A stretch of DNA of 36,652 bases, taken from NCBI GenBank assembly GCA_900542315.1, contig UQMV01000018.1, positions 1 to 36,652 of the forward strand, read 5' to 3'. This DNA comes from an uncultured Collinsella sp. (GTDB lineage: Bacteria > Actinomycetota > Coriobacteriia > Coriobacteriales > Coriobacteriaceae). The first letter of the stretch is position 1, and each line of letters starts with the position of its first letter. The translations under genes were made by a program, and so were the position numbers. The notes beneath the pieces were generated by a model. That model ran no database searches. It was given only the letters and a program-made list of their open reading frames with translations, and was not told the origin of the DNA. Shown one piece after another: positions 8,254 through 15,753 of the stretch.

Positions 8254-8278
8254 CCATTTGGGGACGGGGTAGAAATGG
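8254..8278 (+). repeat. GGGACAGG-core palindrome D
   Basis: Arms CCATTT (8254-8259) and AAATGG (8273-8278) enclose GGGGACGGGG, one base different from the core of the other copies. It begins 12 bases after the stop codon at 8241 and has the same orientation as the other three. Confidence 0.55.
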
Positions 8279-8300
8279 TAGAAATAGAGCTTGACAAATG

Positions 8301-8340
8301 AGCGGGGGCGGACGTCTTCGAAACGTCCGCCCCCGCTTTG
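8301..8340. terminator. Strong bidirectional terminator
   Basis: Perfect 15-bp arms (8301-8315 and 8323-8337) enclose a 7-base loop in the gap between two convergent genes. The stem is rich in G and C and is followed by TTTG on the + strand. It can serve both the zinc-ribbon gene and the M20 gene. Confidence 0.88.
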
Positions 8341-8373
8341 CTTTAGCCAGGCTGTTATGGATGGGTGTGACGA

Positions 8374-9837
8374 CTACTTGTCGTGCTTATCCTCGTGACG
8401 AGCGGCGGCTCGGGCTTCGTGGATGCCCTTGATTGCGGCATGGCGAGCCGTGCGGGCATCATGGATGGCGTCGCGAGCCTCGGCGGTCGTCGCCTTGGCA
8501 GAGCGCAACTTGGCGGCCAGATCGGGGTTGGTTTCGGCGACCGCGGTAATCGCGGGGCCGTCGAGCTCCTCTTGCGTGGGCTCGGCCAAAAAGTCGATAG
8601 CATACTGGGCGGCCACCATGGAGCCCTTTGCCAGCACGGTCTCGTCAATCTTGTAAAAGCAGGAATGCTGGGCGTACGTGGCGCCAATCTTGGGGTTGCG
8701 CGTACCTACAAAGGCGAGCACACCCGGTACGCGGCGCAGGTACTCCGAAAAATCCTCGCCCGAAAGCGTGCCGCGGTAATGGCCTTGACCGGTGGGACCC
8801 AAGCACTTGATTACGGCCTGACGACAACGCTCGCTCGAGGCGGCGTCGTTTTCGACCTTGTAGTTGGCGATGGTGTAGTCGGTGAGCTCTGCCTCGGCGC
8901 CCAAGGCGGCCGCGGTATGCTCCACGATGCGGCGCATAAGCTCCGGCATTTCCTCGTGGGTCGAATCGCCGTAGGTGCGCACCGTGCCGGCGAGGTAGGC
9001 CGTGCCGGCGATAACGTTGCGCGCGGTGCCGCCGTGCAGCTCGCCGACGGTGATGACAGCCGGCTCGTATGGGCTGATCTCGCGCGAAACGATGGTCTGC
9101 AGGGCGTTGACGATCTCGGCGGCAACCATAACGGCGTCGTGGCCGCGCTGGGGCATGGCGCCGTGGCATGAGGTGCCGCGGACATCAATGCGGAACCAGT
9201 CGGTATTGGCCATGCGCGGTCCGGGCTCGCAGCTCACGGTGCCGGCGTCGACCTCACTCCAGATGTGCGCGGCGTAGGCGCCATCGACGCCGTCGAGCAC
9301 ACCCGTGCCGATCATGAGCTTGGCGCCCTGGCCGTTTTCCTCGCTGGGCTGGAAGACGATGCGGACTTCGCCGTGAATGTCGTCGGTCATATGGCGCAGG
9401 ATTTGCAGCGTGCCGAGCATCATGGCGATGTGGCAGTCATGGCCGCAGGCGTGCATGCAGCCCTTGTTGACACTGGCGAACTCCTCGCCGGTCTGCTCGG
9501 TGACGGGCAGGGCGTCGATATCCGCACGCAGCAGGATGCGGCGGCGCGGCGTACCGTCCTCGCGGTAGGCGTCGGGCGCGGTGCCGCGAAGGGTCGCCAC
9601 CAGACCCGTCTTAAGGGGACGCTCATAGGGGATATTCATGGCGTCGAGCTGGTTGGCGATGTCGGAGGTCGTGCGCTCCTCGGCAAGGCTCAGCTCCGGG
9701 TGCTTATGGAAGTGGCGGCGCTGCTTGATGATATAGGGTTCAAACTCGGTAGCGATATCTTTGATGGCTGCGGTGACGTCGTCAGCCGCGCGAGCCTCGG
9801 TCGCCGCCATAATCTGCTGTGCCTTGGTCTTCGTCAT
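8374..9837 (-). CDS. M20 family amidohydrolase/peptidase with charged C-terminal tail
   Basis: This 487-residue M20D-type metallohydrolase belongs to the group that cleaves N-acyl amino acids or hippurate-like amides. The start at 9837 is set by AAGGAG (complement of 9848-9853) 10 bases ahead. Visible motifs are the RRHFHKHPELS opening of amidohydrolases, LRADIDALPV, the metal-binding MHACGHDCH with its CGHD core, and FQPSEENGQGAKLM with the catalytic glutamate. The dimerisation domain follows (CHGAMPQRGHDAV), then GEDFSEY near the end of the catalytic part. The last 55 or so residues form an Ala/Arg/His-rich helical tail ending HEDKHDK that is not part of the standard fold. The natural substrate cannot be told. 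It is divergent from the next gene. Confidence 0.9.
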   Translation of the reverse strand: MTKTKAQQIMAATEARAADDVTAAIKDIATEFEPYIIKQRRHFHKHPELSLAEERTTSDIANQLDAMNIPYERPLKTGLVATLRGTAPDAYREDGTPRRRILLRADIDALPVTEQTGEEFASVNKGCMHACGHDCHIAMMLGTLQILRHMTDDIHGEVRIVFQPSEENGQGAKLMIGTGVLDGVDGAYAAHIWSEVDAGTVSCEPGPRMANTDWFRIDVRGTSCHGAMPQRGHDAVMVAAEIVNALQTIVSREISPYEPAVITVGELHGGTARNVIAGTAYLAGTVRTYGDSTHEEMPELMRRIVEHTAAALGAEAELTDYTIANYKVENDAASSERCRQAVIKCLGPTGQGHYRGTLSGEDFSEYLRRVPGVLAFVGTRNPKIGATYAQHSCFYKIDETVLAKGSMVAAQYAIDFLAEPTQEELDGPAITAVAETNPDLAAKLRSAKATTAEARDAIHDARTARHAAIKGIHEARAAARHEDKHDK

Positions 9838-9888
9838 GGTCGATTTGCTCCTTGCTGGGTTGATCGCAAAATCGTACAGGCTCTCTCC

Positions 9889-9918
9889 AGTATGCCACCT
9901 GCCGCTAGGGCTGGTAAA
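9889..9918 (-). promoter_or_regulatory. Candidate promoter of the M20 gene
   Basis: Read on the minus strand, TTTACC (complement of 9913-9918) and CATACT (complement of 9889-9894) are 18 bases apart and about 52 bases before the start codon. This is a visual match to sigma-70 boxes only. Confidence 0.35.
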
Positions 9919-10005
9919 GTTGCCGTTTGCCGCTTGGGGTTTTGTTACAAGGGCGGGGGAGTACACTCGGGGGTGTTGAATTTCCTGCCAGAGATGGGGA
10001 TGCCC

Positions 10006-11643
10006 ATGCAACATATCGATCGGATTATCCGCTCCAAGAACGTCTTTACCGCGCAAGACGGCATCGATACCGCCCGCGAGCTGGCGATTGCCATCGCAGG
10101 CGACCGTATCGTCGCAGTCGGTGCGCCCGATGACGTGATTGCCGCCGCGCCTGCCGCCACGCCGGTTATCGACTACGGCGAGCAGTTTGTCTGCCCCGGT
10201 TTCCATGACGCTCATCTGCACTTCTTCCATACCTCGGTCGGCTCCTCGCCGTACATGCTCATGGATATGGGCACGTCCGAGGCTGCGCTGGTGCAGCACG
10301 CGCTCGAGTTTTCCAAGGACCTGCCCGATGACGCTTGGGTTGTGACGCAGGGCTGGCGCGACTACCGTTGGGACCCGCCCGAGCATCCTACCAAGGCGTC
10401 GCTCGATGCGGCATTCCCCGATCGTCCCTGCGTTATGTATTCGGGCGACGGGCATACGCTTTGGCTCAACAGCCGCGCACTCGAGGCGCTCGGCGTCACA
10501 CGCGACAGCGAGCCGCCAGCGGGCGGCGGCTACGACAAGGATGCAAACGGCGAGCTCACGGGCATTGCTCACGAGGCGGCTGCCATGCAGCTGCTACCGC
10601 GCTGCCTGGAGTGGCTGGGCGAGGACCGCATCGCGAGCGCTTACGCCGACCAGATGAAGCGTATGGCCGAGCAGGGCATCACCTCGATCTGCGATATGTC
10701 GCTCATGCCCATGCCGGGCTGCGATTTTATCCGCGACGACGTCTACGACAAACTGCAGGCAGCCGGCAAACTGGGCATCCGAGCCCATCTATTCCCCACA
10801 CTGCTGGATGACCAATCGCGCTTAGAAGAACTGCAGACCCGCTACGCGAACAACGCGCTGCTCTCGGCGCCTGGTTTTAAGCAGTTCTTCGATGGCGTGT
10901 CGAGCGAACACACGGCATATCTCACCGAGCCCTATACCAATCCGCGCTTCCCGGGCGACCAGGGCCGTCTGACGGTTCCGGCTGAGCGCATGCGCAAACT
11001 GGTTCTGGCGGCCGCGGAGCGCGGTCACACCGTGCGCATCCACGTCATCGGCGACGGCGCCATCCATGCCGCACTCGATATCTTTGAGGAGGCGGCAGAA
11101 CTCTACGGCTTGCCCCGGCACGGTCATAACACGCTCGAGCATCTGGAGAACCTCTTGCCCGAGGACATCGACCGCCTGCGCAAGCTCAACGTGGTTGCTT
11201 CGAGCCAGCCCTGTCACATCACGCTCGATCCGGGTGGTCCGGAGCGCGATCTGGGCCTGGAGCGCAGCCGCATCATGTGGCCGTTTGCGACCTATAAGCA
11301 GCGCGGCATTCGCCAGGCCTTCGGTACCGACAGCCCCATCACAGCTGTTACCAGCATGAACGTGCTCTACACGGCTATCACGCGCCAGGACCCCAAAAGC
11401 CACTGGCCCGAGGGCGGCTGGTTGCCGAGCGAGCGCATCGATGCAGCAACGGCCCTGCGCAACTACACCCTGGGCAGCGCCTACGCAGCGGGCGACGAGC
11501 AAAACCTCGGCAGCCTGGAGCCCGGCAAATACGCCGATCTGGTAGTCCTGGATCAAAACCCGCTCACCATCGACCCCCAAGAGCTCCAGGCTACCAAGGT
11601 TCAAGCAACCTACCTGGCAGGTAACTTGATTTACGAGCGCTAA
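10006..11643 (+). CDS. YtcJ-like metal-dependent amidohydrolase
   Basis: A 545-residue member of the amidohydrolase superfamily (YtcJ/amidohydrolase_3 type). Seen are PGFHDAHLHF near residue 65 (first metal-binding His pair), RIHVIGDGAIHAALD, HNTLEHLENL, FGTDSPI (metal-binding Asp) and the closing GSLEPGKYADLVVLDQNP, which is standard for the superfamily. YtcJ-type enzymes hydrolyse C-N bonds; the substrate is unknown. The start is uncertain: ATG 10006 has GGGGA 5 bases upstream, while ATG 9994, ATG 10000 and GTG 9973 are in frame and possible. It is divergent from an M20 hydrolase, so the pair may break down related amides, but that is inference. Confidence 0.85.
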   Translation: MQHIDRIIRSKNVFTAQDGIDTARELAIAIAGDRIVAVGAPDDVIAAAPAATPVIDYGEQFVCPGFHDAHLHFFHTSVGSSPYMLMDMGTSEAALVQHALEFSKDLPDDAWVVTQGWRDYRWDPPEHPTKASLDAAFPDRPCVMYSGDGHTLWLNSRALEALGVTRDSEPPAGGGYDKDANGELTGIAHEAAAMQLLPRCLEWLGEDRIASAYADQMKRMAEQGITSICDMSLMPMPGCDFIRDDVYDKLQAAGKLGIRAHLFPTLLDDQSRLEELQTRYANNALLSAPGFKQFFDGVSSEHTAYLTEPYTNPRFPGDQGRLTVPAERMRKLVLAAAERGHTVRIHVIGDGAIHAALDIFEEAAELYGLPRHGHNTLEHLENLLPEDIDRLRKLNVVASSQPCHITLDPGGPERDLGLERSRIMWPFATYKQRGIRQAFGTDSPITAVTSMNVLYTAITRQDPKSHWPEGGWLPSERIDAATALRNYTLGSAYAAGDEQNLGSLEPGKYADLVVLDQNPLTIDPQELQATKVQATYLAGNLIYER

Positions 11644-11665
11644 GTATTCATGCCGTACCGTTAAG

Positions 11666-11714
11666 CGCGGCTCGGGCAGCCAATTTTGGGATAACGCTCG
11701 AGCCGCGTTTGTTT
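11666..11714 (+). terminator. Terminator after the YtcJ-like gene
   Basis: CGCGGCTCG (11666-11674) pairs with CGAGCCGCG (11699-11707), and TTTGTTTG follows. The loop is rather long at 24 bases. Confidence 0.75.
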
Positions 11715-12215
11715 GCCGGTGAGGATTTGTTAGGAGCGTCCCCGCTCTGCTGGATTTGGGCGCAGGGCGGACGCGCCGCTGCCCTGCGCGCTCAATTTGG
11801 ACATCAGCAATGCTGCCTCTTGGTGTTTTGCATACTTCCCATTACAGATTGCATAAAAAGGCTGGGATGTTCTTCTTGATCCTGATGTACCCCCGCCCGT
11901 GCCGTGCAAAAAACGGAGTATTCAGCACCGCGCGCTCCGCCGGTGCCGCTGCGGCTGAGTAACGTTGCGGAGATTGACGTCATTTTGGGCTCCGGTACGG
12001 CGCGAGGCATACCTTTTTGTCTTGACGGGGTTTGCCTGCGACTTAAATCGCCGGTCGATGGCGTCCTTGGGATCAATATGGTGTGTCCGGCGCGTATGCA
12101 GTCGTCCTGGCTTGCTGAATACTCCCAAAAATGCACGGCGCTCCCCAGGGGACCCGTGCGCGCAGCGAAAACCATGCCCACGTTCCTATCCGCATCGCCA
12201 TTTTGCTGCACTGAC
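11715..12215. other. About 500 bp with no recognisable gene
   Basis: Short open frames exist on both strands, the longest being 135 codons on the minus strand (11804-12211). None has a convincing ribosome site, a protein-like composition or a resemblance I recognise. A GC-rich hairpin, GCGCAGGGC/GCCCTGCGC, lies at 11760-11789, and a long-range inverted repeat spans 11901-12139. The stretch may be the remains of a decayed gene or of a mobile element. Confidence 0.5.
11901..12139. repeat. Inverted repeat with 27-base arms
   Basis: The left arm (11901-11927) and right arm (12113-12139) match as reverse complements over GCCGTGCA and GGAGTATTCAGCA, and differ only in the 6 bases between these blocks (AAAAAC on the left; CAAAAA, not its complement, on the right). 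They are 185 bases apart. The intervening sequence shows no symmetry. Terminal repeats of a small degenerate element are possible, but no target duplication was seen. Confidence 0.6.
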
Positions 12216-12426
12216 TTTTCTGAATGCCGGGCCCGATAACGTTGACTCAGCTCCCGTGTGGCGCCGGAGGGGCGGGATATAAGGTTTATCGCGAGTTCCG
12301 CACGAGCCGAAGGCCACTTAATGTGGCCTTCGTGCGAGCAGGACTGCCCGAGCAGGAAACCTTATATCCCGCCCCTCCGGCGCCACACGGGAGCTGCGCA
12401 CAAGTTATCCCCCGGCATTCAGAAAA
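12216..12426. repeat. Nested 211-bp palindrome upstream of groES
   Basis: Three concentric inverted repeats share a centre near 12321. The outer pair is 16 perfect bases (12216-12231 with 12411-12426). The middle pair is 39 perfect bases (12249-12287 with 12357-12395). The inner pair is CGAAGGCCAC (12308-12317) with GTGGCCTTCG (12323-12332) around the loop TTAAT. Between the pairs the sequence is only partly complementary. There is no T-run typical of a terminator and no coding capacity. It could form a long hairpin in RNA or a cruciform in DNA. It lies about 140 bases ahead of groES. Confidence 0.9.
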
Positions 12427-12563
12427 TCTAAGTGCCAAAAAATAAGATTTTTTGACTCCATGTTGTATAACCCGCCATTCGTGGGTACCATTCAACGCGT
12501 ACGCAAACAAAAAGGGTTAATTCGCGTGGTATAACCGCGCGGCCCAAAAAGGAGGAGACAAGC

Positions 12564-12857
12564 ATGTCGTCTTTGAAGCCGCTTGCAGATCGTGTTCTGG
12601 TCAAGCCCGACGAGGCCGAGCAGAAGACCGCTTCTGGTCTGTATATCGCCAGCAACGCTCAGGAGAAGCCGCAGCGCGGCACCATCGTTGCCGTGGGCGC
12701 CGGCAAGGTCAACGACAAGGGTGAGCGCATCCCCATGGACGTCAAGGTTGGCGACGTTGTCATCTACGGTAAGTTCGGTGGCAACGAGGTCAAGGTCGAC
12801 GGCGAGAAGTATCTGCTGATGCGCGCCGACGACATCTACGCCGTCGTCGAGGCCTAG
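12564..12857 (+). CDS. groES: Co-chaperonin GroES
   Basis: This 97-residue GroES is full length. It forms the heptameric lid of the GroEL folding chamber. Seen are the N-terminal LKPLADRVLVKP strand, the mobile-loop region EAEQKTASGLYIA (residues about 16-28) and the C-terminal YLLMRADDIYAVVE. AAAGGAGGAG sits 8-10 bases before ATG 12564. The gene leads a two-gene unit with groEL 96 bases downstream. Between the upstream palindrome and the start I see neither the CIRCE operator (TTAGCACTC-N9-GAGTGCTAA) nor a HAIR box. Two similar TATAAC-containing stretches (12466-12471 and 12530-12535) are possible -10 boxes, without good -35 partners. Confidence 0.97.
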   Translation: MSSLKPLADRVLVKPDEAEQKTASGLYIASNAQEKPQRGTIVAVGAGKVNDKGERIPMDVKVGDVVIYGKFGGNEVKVDGEKYLLMRADDIYAVVEA

Positions 12858-12953
12858 TCTCGTCAGAATCTCTGATTCGTCTTTGAACGCGCCCGTCGCA
12901 TAGGACTCGGAAGCGGCGACGCGAGTCACATTTCTTTTGGAGGATTACCTACC

Positions 12954-14591
12954 ATGGCAAAGAACATTACGTTCAACACCGATGCCCGCGCTAAGCTTGC
13001 CAAGGGCGTCAACACTCTGGCCGACGCCGTTACCGTCACCATGGGCCCCAAGGGTCGCTACGTTGCGCTGCAGCGCACGTTCGGTGCCCCGACCATCACC
13101 AACGACGGCGTTTCCGTCGCCAAGGAGATTGAGCTCGAGGACAACATCGAGAACATGGGTGCCCAGCTGGTGAAGGAGGTTGCCACCAAGACCAACGACA
13201 CCGTGGGTGACGGCACCACTACCGCAACCCTGCTCGCTCAGGCCATCGTCAACGACGGCCTGCGCAACGTCGCCGCTGGCGCCAACCCGCTGGCCATTCG
13301 TCGCGGCATCGACAAGGCCGTTAACGCCGCCGTTGCCGAGATGAAGAAGCAGGCCAAGCCGGTCGAGACCAAGGAGCAGATCGCTTCCGTCGGTACCATC
13401 TCCGCCGGTGACCCCGAGGTCGGCGAGAAGATCGCCGAGGCCATGGAGGTCGTGGGCAAGGACGGCGTCATCACCGTCGAGGATTCCCAGACGTTCGACA
13501 TCACCATCGACACCGTCGAGGGCATGCAGTTCGACAAGGGCTACGTCTCCGCTTACTTCGTCACGGACAACGACCGCATGGAGGCCGTGATGAAGGATCC
13601 GTACATCCTCATCACCGACCAGAAGATCTCCAGCGTTCAGGACATCATGCCCGTTCTCGAGGCTGTCCAGCGCGCTGGCCGTGGCCTGCTCATCATCGCT
13701 GAGGACATCGACGGCGAGGCTCTGCCTACCCTGGTCCTCAACAAGATCCGTGGCGCCCTCAACGTCTGCGCCGTCAAGGCTCCGGGCTACGGCGATCGCC
13801 GCAAGCGCATTCTCGAGGACATCGCCGTCCTCACCGGTGGCCAGGCTGCCCTGGACGAGCTGGGCGTGAAGGTCGCTGACATCACCGCCGATATGCTCGG
13901 TACCGCTAAGTCTGTCACCATCTCCAAGGACAACACCGTCGTCGTCGGTGGCGCTGGCTCCAAGGAGGCCATCGACGCTCGTATCGCTCAGATCAAGGGT
14001 GAGATGGAGAACACCACCTCTGATTTCGACCGCGAGAAGCTCCAGGAGCGCCTGGCCAAGCTCTCCGGTGGCGTTGCCGTCATCAAGGTCGGCGCTGCTA
14101 CCGAGTCCGAGCTCAAGGAGATTAAGCACCGCGTCGAGGACGCCCTGCAGGCTACCCGCGCTGCCGTCGAGGAGGGCATTGTCGCCGGTGGCGGCGTCGC
14201 CTTCATGGACGCTGCTCCTGCGCTCGACGCTGTCGAGATCGACGACCCCGAGGAGAAGATCGGCGTCGATATCGTCAAGAAGGCTCTGACCGCTCCGGTC
14301 GCCACCATCGCCAAGAACGCTGGCTTTGAGGGCGCTGTCGTGGTCGACAAGGTTGCCGAGCTGCCCGCCGGCCAGGGTCTCAACTCCGCCAACGGCGAGT
14401 GGGGCGACATGATCGAGATGGGCGTCCTCGACCCCGTCAAGGTCAGCCGCGTCACCCTGCAGAACGCTGCTTCTGTCGCCAGCCTGATCCTCATCACCGA
14501 GGCTACCGTCTCCGATGTCCCCAAGAACACTCAGCTTGAGGACGCTATCGCTGCTGCTACCGCTGGTCAGCAGGGCGGCGGTATGTACTAA
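12954..14591 (+). CDS. groEL: Chaperonin GroEL
   Basis: This is a 545-residue, full-length 60-kDa chaperonin that folds proteins in a double heptameric ring driven by ATP. Seen are MGPKGRYVALQ (nucleotide-binding loop), the ATPase motif NDTVGDGTTTATLLAQ, the apical domain, GGVAVIKVGAATESELKE near residue 376, VAGGGVAF and the glycine/methionine-rich tail ending QQGGGMY. TTGGAGG about 8 bases ahead supports ATG 12954. Strong use of G/C-ending codons such as GTC, ATC and CTG, together with CGT/CGC, suggests high expression. It is followed by a 132-bp nested palindrome, beyond which a convergent gene ends. Confidence 0.98.
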   Translation: MAKNITFNTDARAKLAKGVNTLADAVTVTMGPKGRYVALQRTFGAPTITNDGVSVAKEIELEDNIENMGAQLVKEVATKTNDTVGDGTTTATLLAQAIVNDGLRNVAAGANPLAIRRGIDKAVNAAVAEMKKQAKPVETKEQIASVGTISAGDPEVGEKIAEAMEVVGKDGVITVEDSQTFDITIDTVEGMQFDKGYVSAYFVTDNDRMEAVMKDPYILITDQKISSVQDIMPVLEAVQRAGRGLLIIAEDIDGEALPTLVLNKIRGALNVCAVKAPGYGDRRKRILEDIAVLTGGQAALDELGVKVADITADMLGTAKSVTISKDNTVVVGGAGSKEAIDARIAQIKGEMENTTSDFDREKLQERLAKLSGGVAVIKVGAATESELKEIKHRVEDALQATRAAVEEGIVAGGGVAFMDAAPALDAVEIDDPEEKIGVDIVKKALTAPVATIAKNAGFEGAVVVDKVAELPAGQGLNSANGEWGDMIEMGVLDPVKVSRVTLQNAASVASLILITEATVSDVPKNTQLEDAIAAATAGQQGGGMY

Positions 14592-14620
14592 GGCCGACAA
14601 GGTCTAGAACTCCCACCGAG

Positions 14621-14752
14621 AATCCGCAGGGCGCGACGGGGTGTCTCCCCAGAACGTCCTCGGACATGCAAAGAGGCTCCGCATCGCGCTGCGGAGCCTC
14701 TTTGCGTCCTGCGGAATGTTCTGGGGAGAAACCCCGTCGCGCCCTGCGGATT
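14621..14752. terminator. Nested 132-bp palindrome, probable bidirectional terminator
   Basis: The outer arms are 35 bases each (14621-14655 with 14718-14752) with one mismatch. The inner arms are 15 perfect bases (14668-14682 with 14691-14705) around an 8-base loop. The centres coincide exactly at 14686.5. Between inner and outer stems lie two 12-base segments that are not complementary but resemble each other in direct orientation (GTCCTCGGACAT and GTCCTGCGGAAT). It sits between the convergent ends of groEL and the sirtuin gene, so a terminator role on both strands is likely, but the size is far beyond what termination needs. Confidence 0.85.
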
Positions 14753-14829
14753 CCCTGCGTTTACGGCCTTGGGGTCGGCGTGGGCGGAGGACGTGGTTGA
14801 TGGGGAATGATTTCCGCTTTGTCAGGTAA

Positions 14830-15753
14830 TCAGACTAAAGCGCTTTGAAGAAATCCATCTATATCGTCATCTACGAGGATGCTCCTGCCAGCGATTGCGG
14901 CCGGTGCGCACGCCCCTCCTATGTTCACGCAGGCGTACGCTGCGCGGCCGTTTTGTGCCACGGCGTTCCAGAAGGGGTATTTGATGATGACGGGCGTGTT
15001 GTCCCCGACGCCCAGCTCCAGGTACAGGATGCGGTCGCCGGAATGCGCCTCGCAGAACGCGCGGTAGCGGGCGGCCGCCTCGTGCCATCCGCGGTCCTCG
15101 CAGAAAGAGCCGTCGATGCGCAGGTTGGGAACCATGGGCGCCCCGCAGCGCGGGCAGCGGGGAACGAGCTCGCTCGGCACCCGCTGGTCTTTCTGGAGCT
15201 CCGCCATCTCGCGGACCTGCCGCTCGTTGTCGTACGTCTCGCCAGAGCAGTTGCGGCTGCATTGGAACAGGCCGTAGTCCCCCTGCGTGTAGAACAGCCG
15301 TGCCTTGTCGAACCCCGCCAGCTGGAACTGGTGGTCGACGTTGGTGGTGAGGACGAAGTAGTCCCGCCCTTCGAGGATGCACAGGAGGTCGAGGTAGGGC
15401 TTGCCGACCCCCGCCTCGTAGCGGTTGAGCAGGATGGCGCGGCTCCACCACGCCCAGTAGGTCTCCAGGTCGGGGAAAGGGTGGAACCCGCCCGAGTACA
15501 TGTCGGTTATCCCGAACCGGTCGCGGAAGTCCGCGAAGTTCTCGTCGAAGCGCTTGCCGGAGTACGAGAAGCCCGCCGCGGCGGAGAGCCCGGCGCCCGC
15601 GCCCACCAGGACGGCGTCGTATTCGTCGAGCTTGCGCCTCATAGCCTCGGCCGCTTCCTCCGCTGTCGCGTTAGCCCCGCGCACGAGAGCCGCACCTCGC
15701 CTTGCACGCGCGTACCCGCCGCCAGTGAGTAGGTTAGCCGAAAAGAATGTCAC
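14830..15753 (-). CDS. Class M sirtuin (SirTM), probable protein ADP-ribosyltransferase
   Basis: The product has 307 residues. GTG 15753 overlaps the end of the macrodomain gene by 20 bases and has GAGAGG about 8 bases ahead; a later ATG at 15642 is possible. GAGAGLSAAAGFSYSG (51-66) is the sirtuin NAD-binding start. TTNVD (136-140) and TQGDY (156-160) replace the Asn-Ile-Asp and catalytic His-Gly positions of deacetylating sirtuins, so Asn138 and Gln157 stand where SirTMs have their ADP-ribosylation residues. A zinc ribbon is formed by Cys165, Cys169, Cys200 and Cys203. SirTMs of pathogens modify a lipoylated GcvH-like protein; neither that protein nor its lipoate ligase is in this window. 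Coupling to the macrodomain hydrolase supports the assignment. Confidence 0.87.
   Translation of the reverse strand: MTFFSANLLTGGGYARARRGAALVRGANATAEEAAEAMRRKLDEYDAVLVGAGAGLSAAAGFSYSGKRFDENFADFRDRFGITDMYSGGFHPFPDLETYWAWWSRAILLNRYEAGVGKPYLDLLCILEGRDYFVLTTNVDHQFQLAGFDKARLFYTQGDYGLFQCSRNCSGETYDNERQVREMAELQKDQRVPSELVPRCPRCGAPMVPNLRIDGSFCEDRGWHEAAARYRAFCEAHSGDRILYLELGVGDNTPVIIKYPFWNAVAQNGRAAYACVNIGGACAPAAIAGRSILVDDDIDGFLQSALV

Noticed and set aside
7907..8257. A minus-strand Ala/Gln/Arg repeat protein
   Set aside because: It is the antisense reading of the Pro-Glu tandem repeat.
9265..10005. Upstream extension of the YtcJ-like gene by about 240 codons
   Set aside because: The extension runs antisense through the M20 gene and lacks the amidohydrolase pattern. 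The family-like N-terminus begins near 10006.
9838..10572. Upstream extension of the M20 gene
   Set aside because: It overlaps the divergent YtcJ-like gene in antisense. A good ribosome site and the family N-terminus define the start at 9837.
11804..12211. A 135-residue minus-strand protein in the gap
   Set aside because: No ribosome site, mixed composition without hydrophobic pattern and no family resemblance. It was kept only as a mention in the gap entry.
12216..12426. CRISPR array or insertion sequence
   Set aside because: There are no direct repeats with spacers, no transposase frame and no target-site duplication at the ends.
12945..14600. A 551-codon open frame opposite groEL
   Set aside because: It is the mirror of a highly biased gene on the other strand: Asp/Leu/Gly/Val-rich with no known fold. 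GroEL is certain in the sense direction.
14621..14752. Invertible promoter switch between the 35-bp repeats
   Set aside because: The enclosed 62 bases are mostly a hairpin and contain no promoter-like boxes, and no recombinase gene is near. A terminator is the simpler reading, although inversion cannot be excluded.
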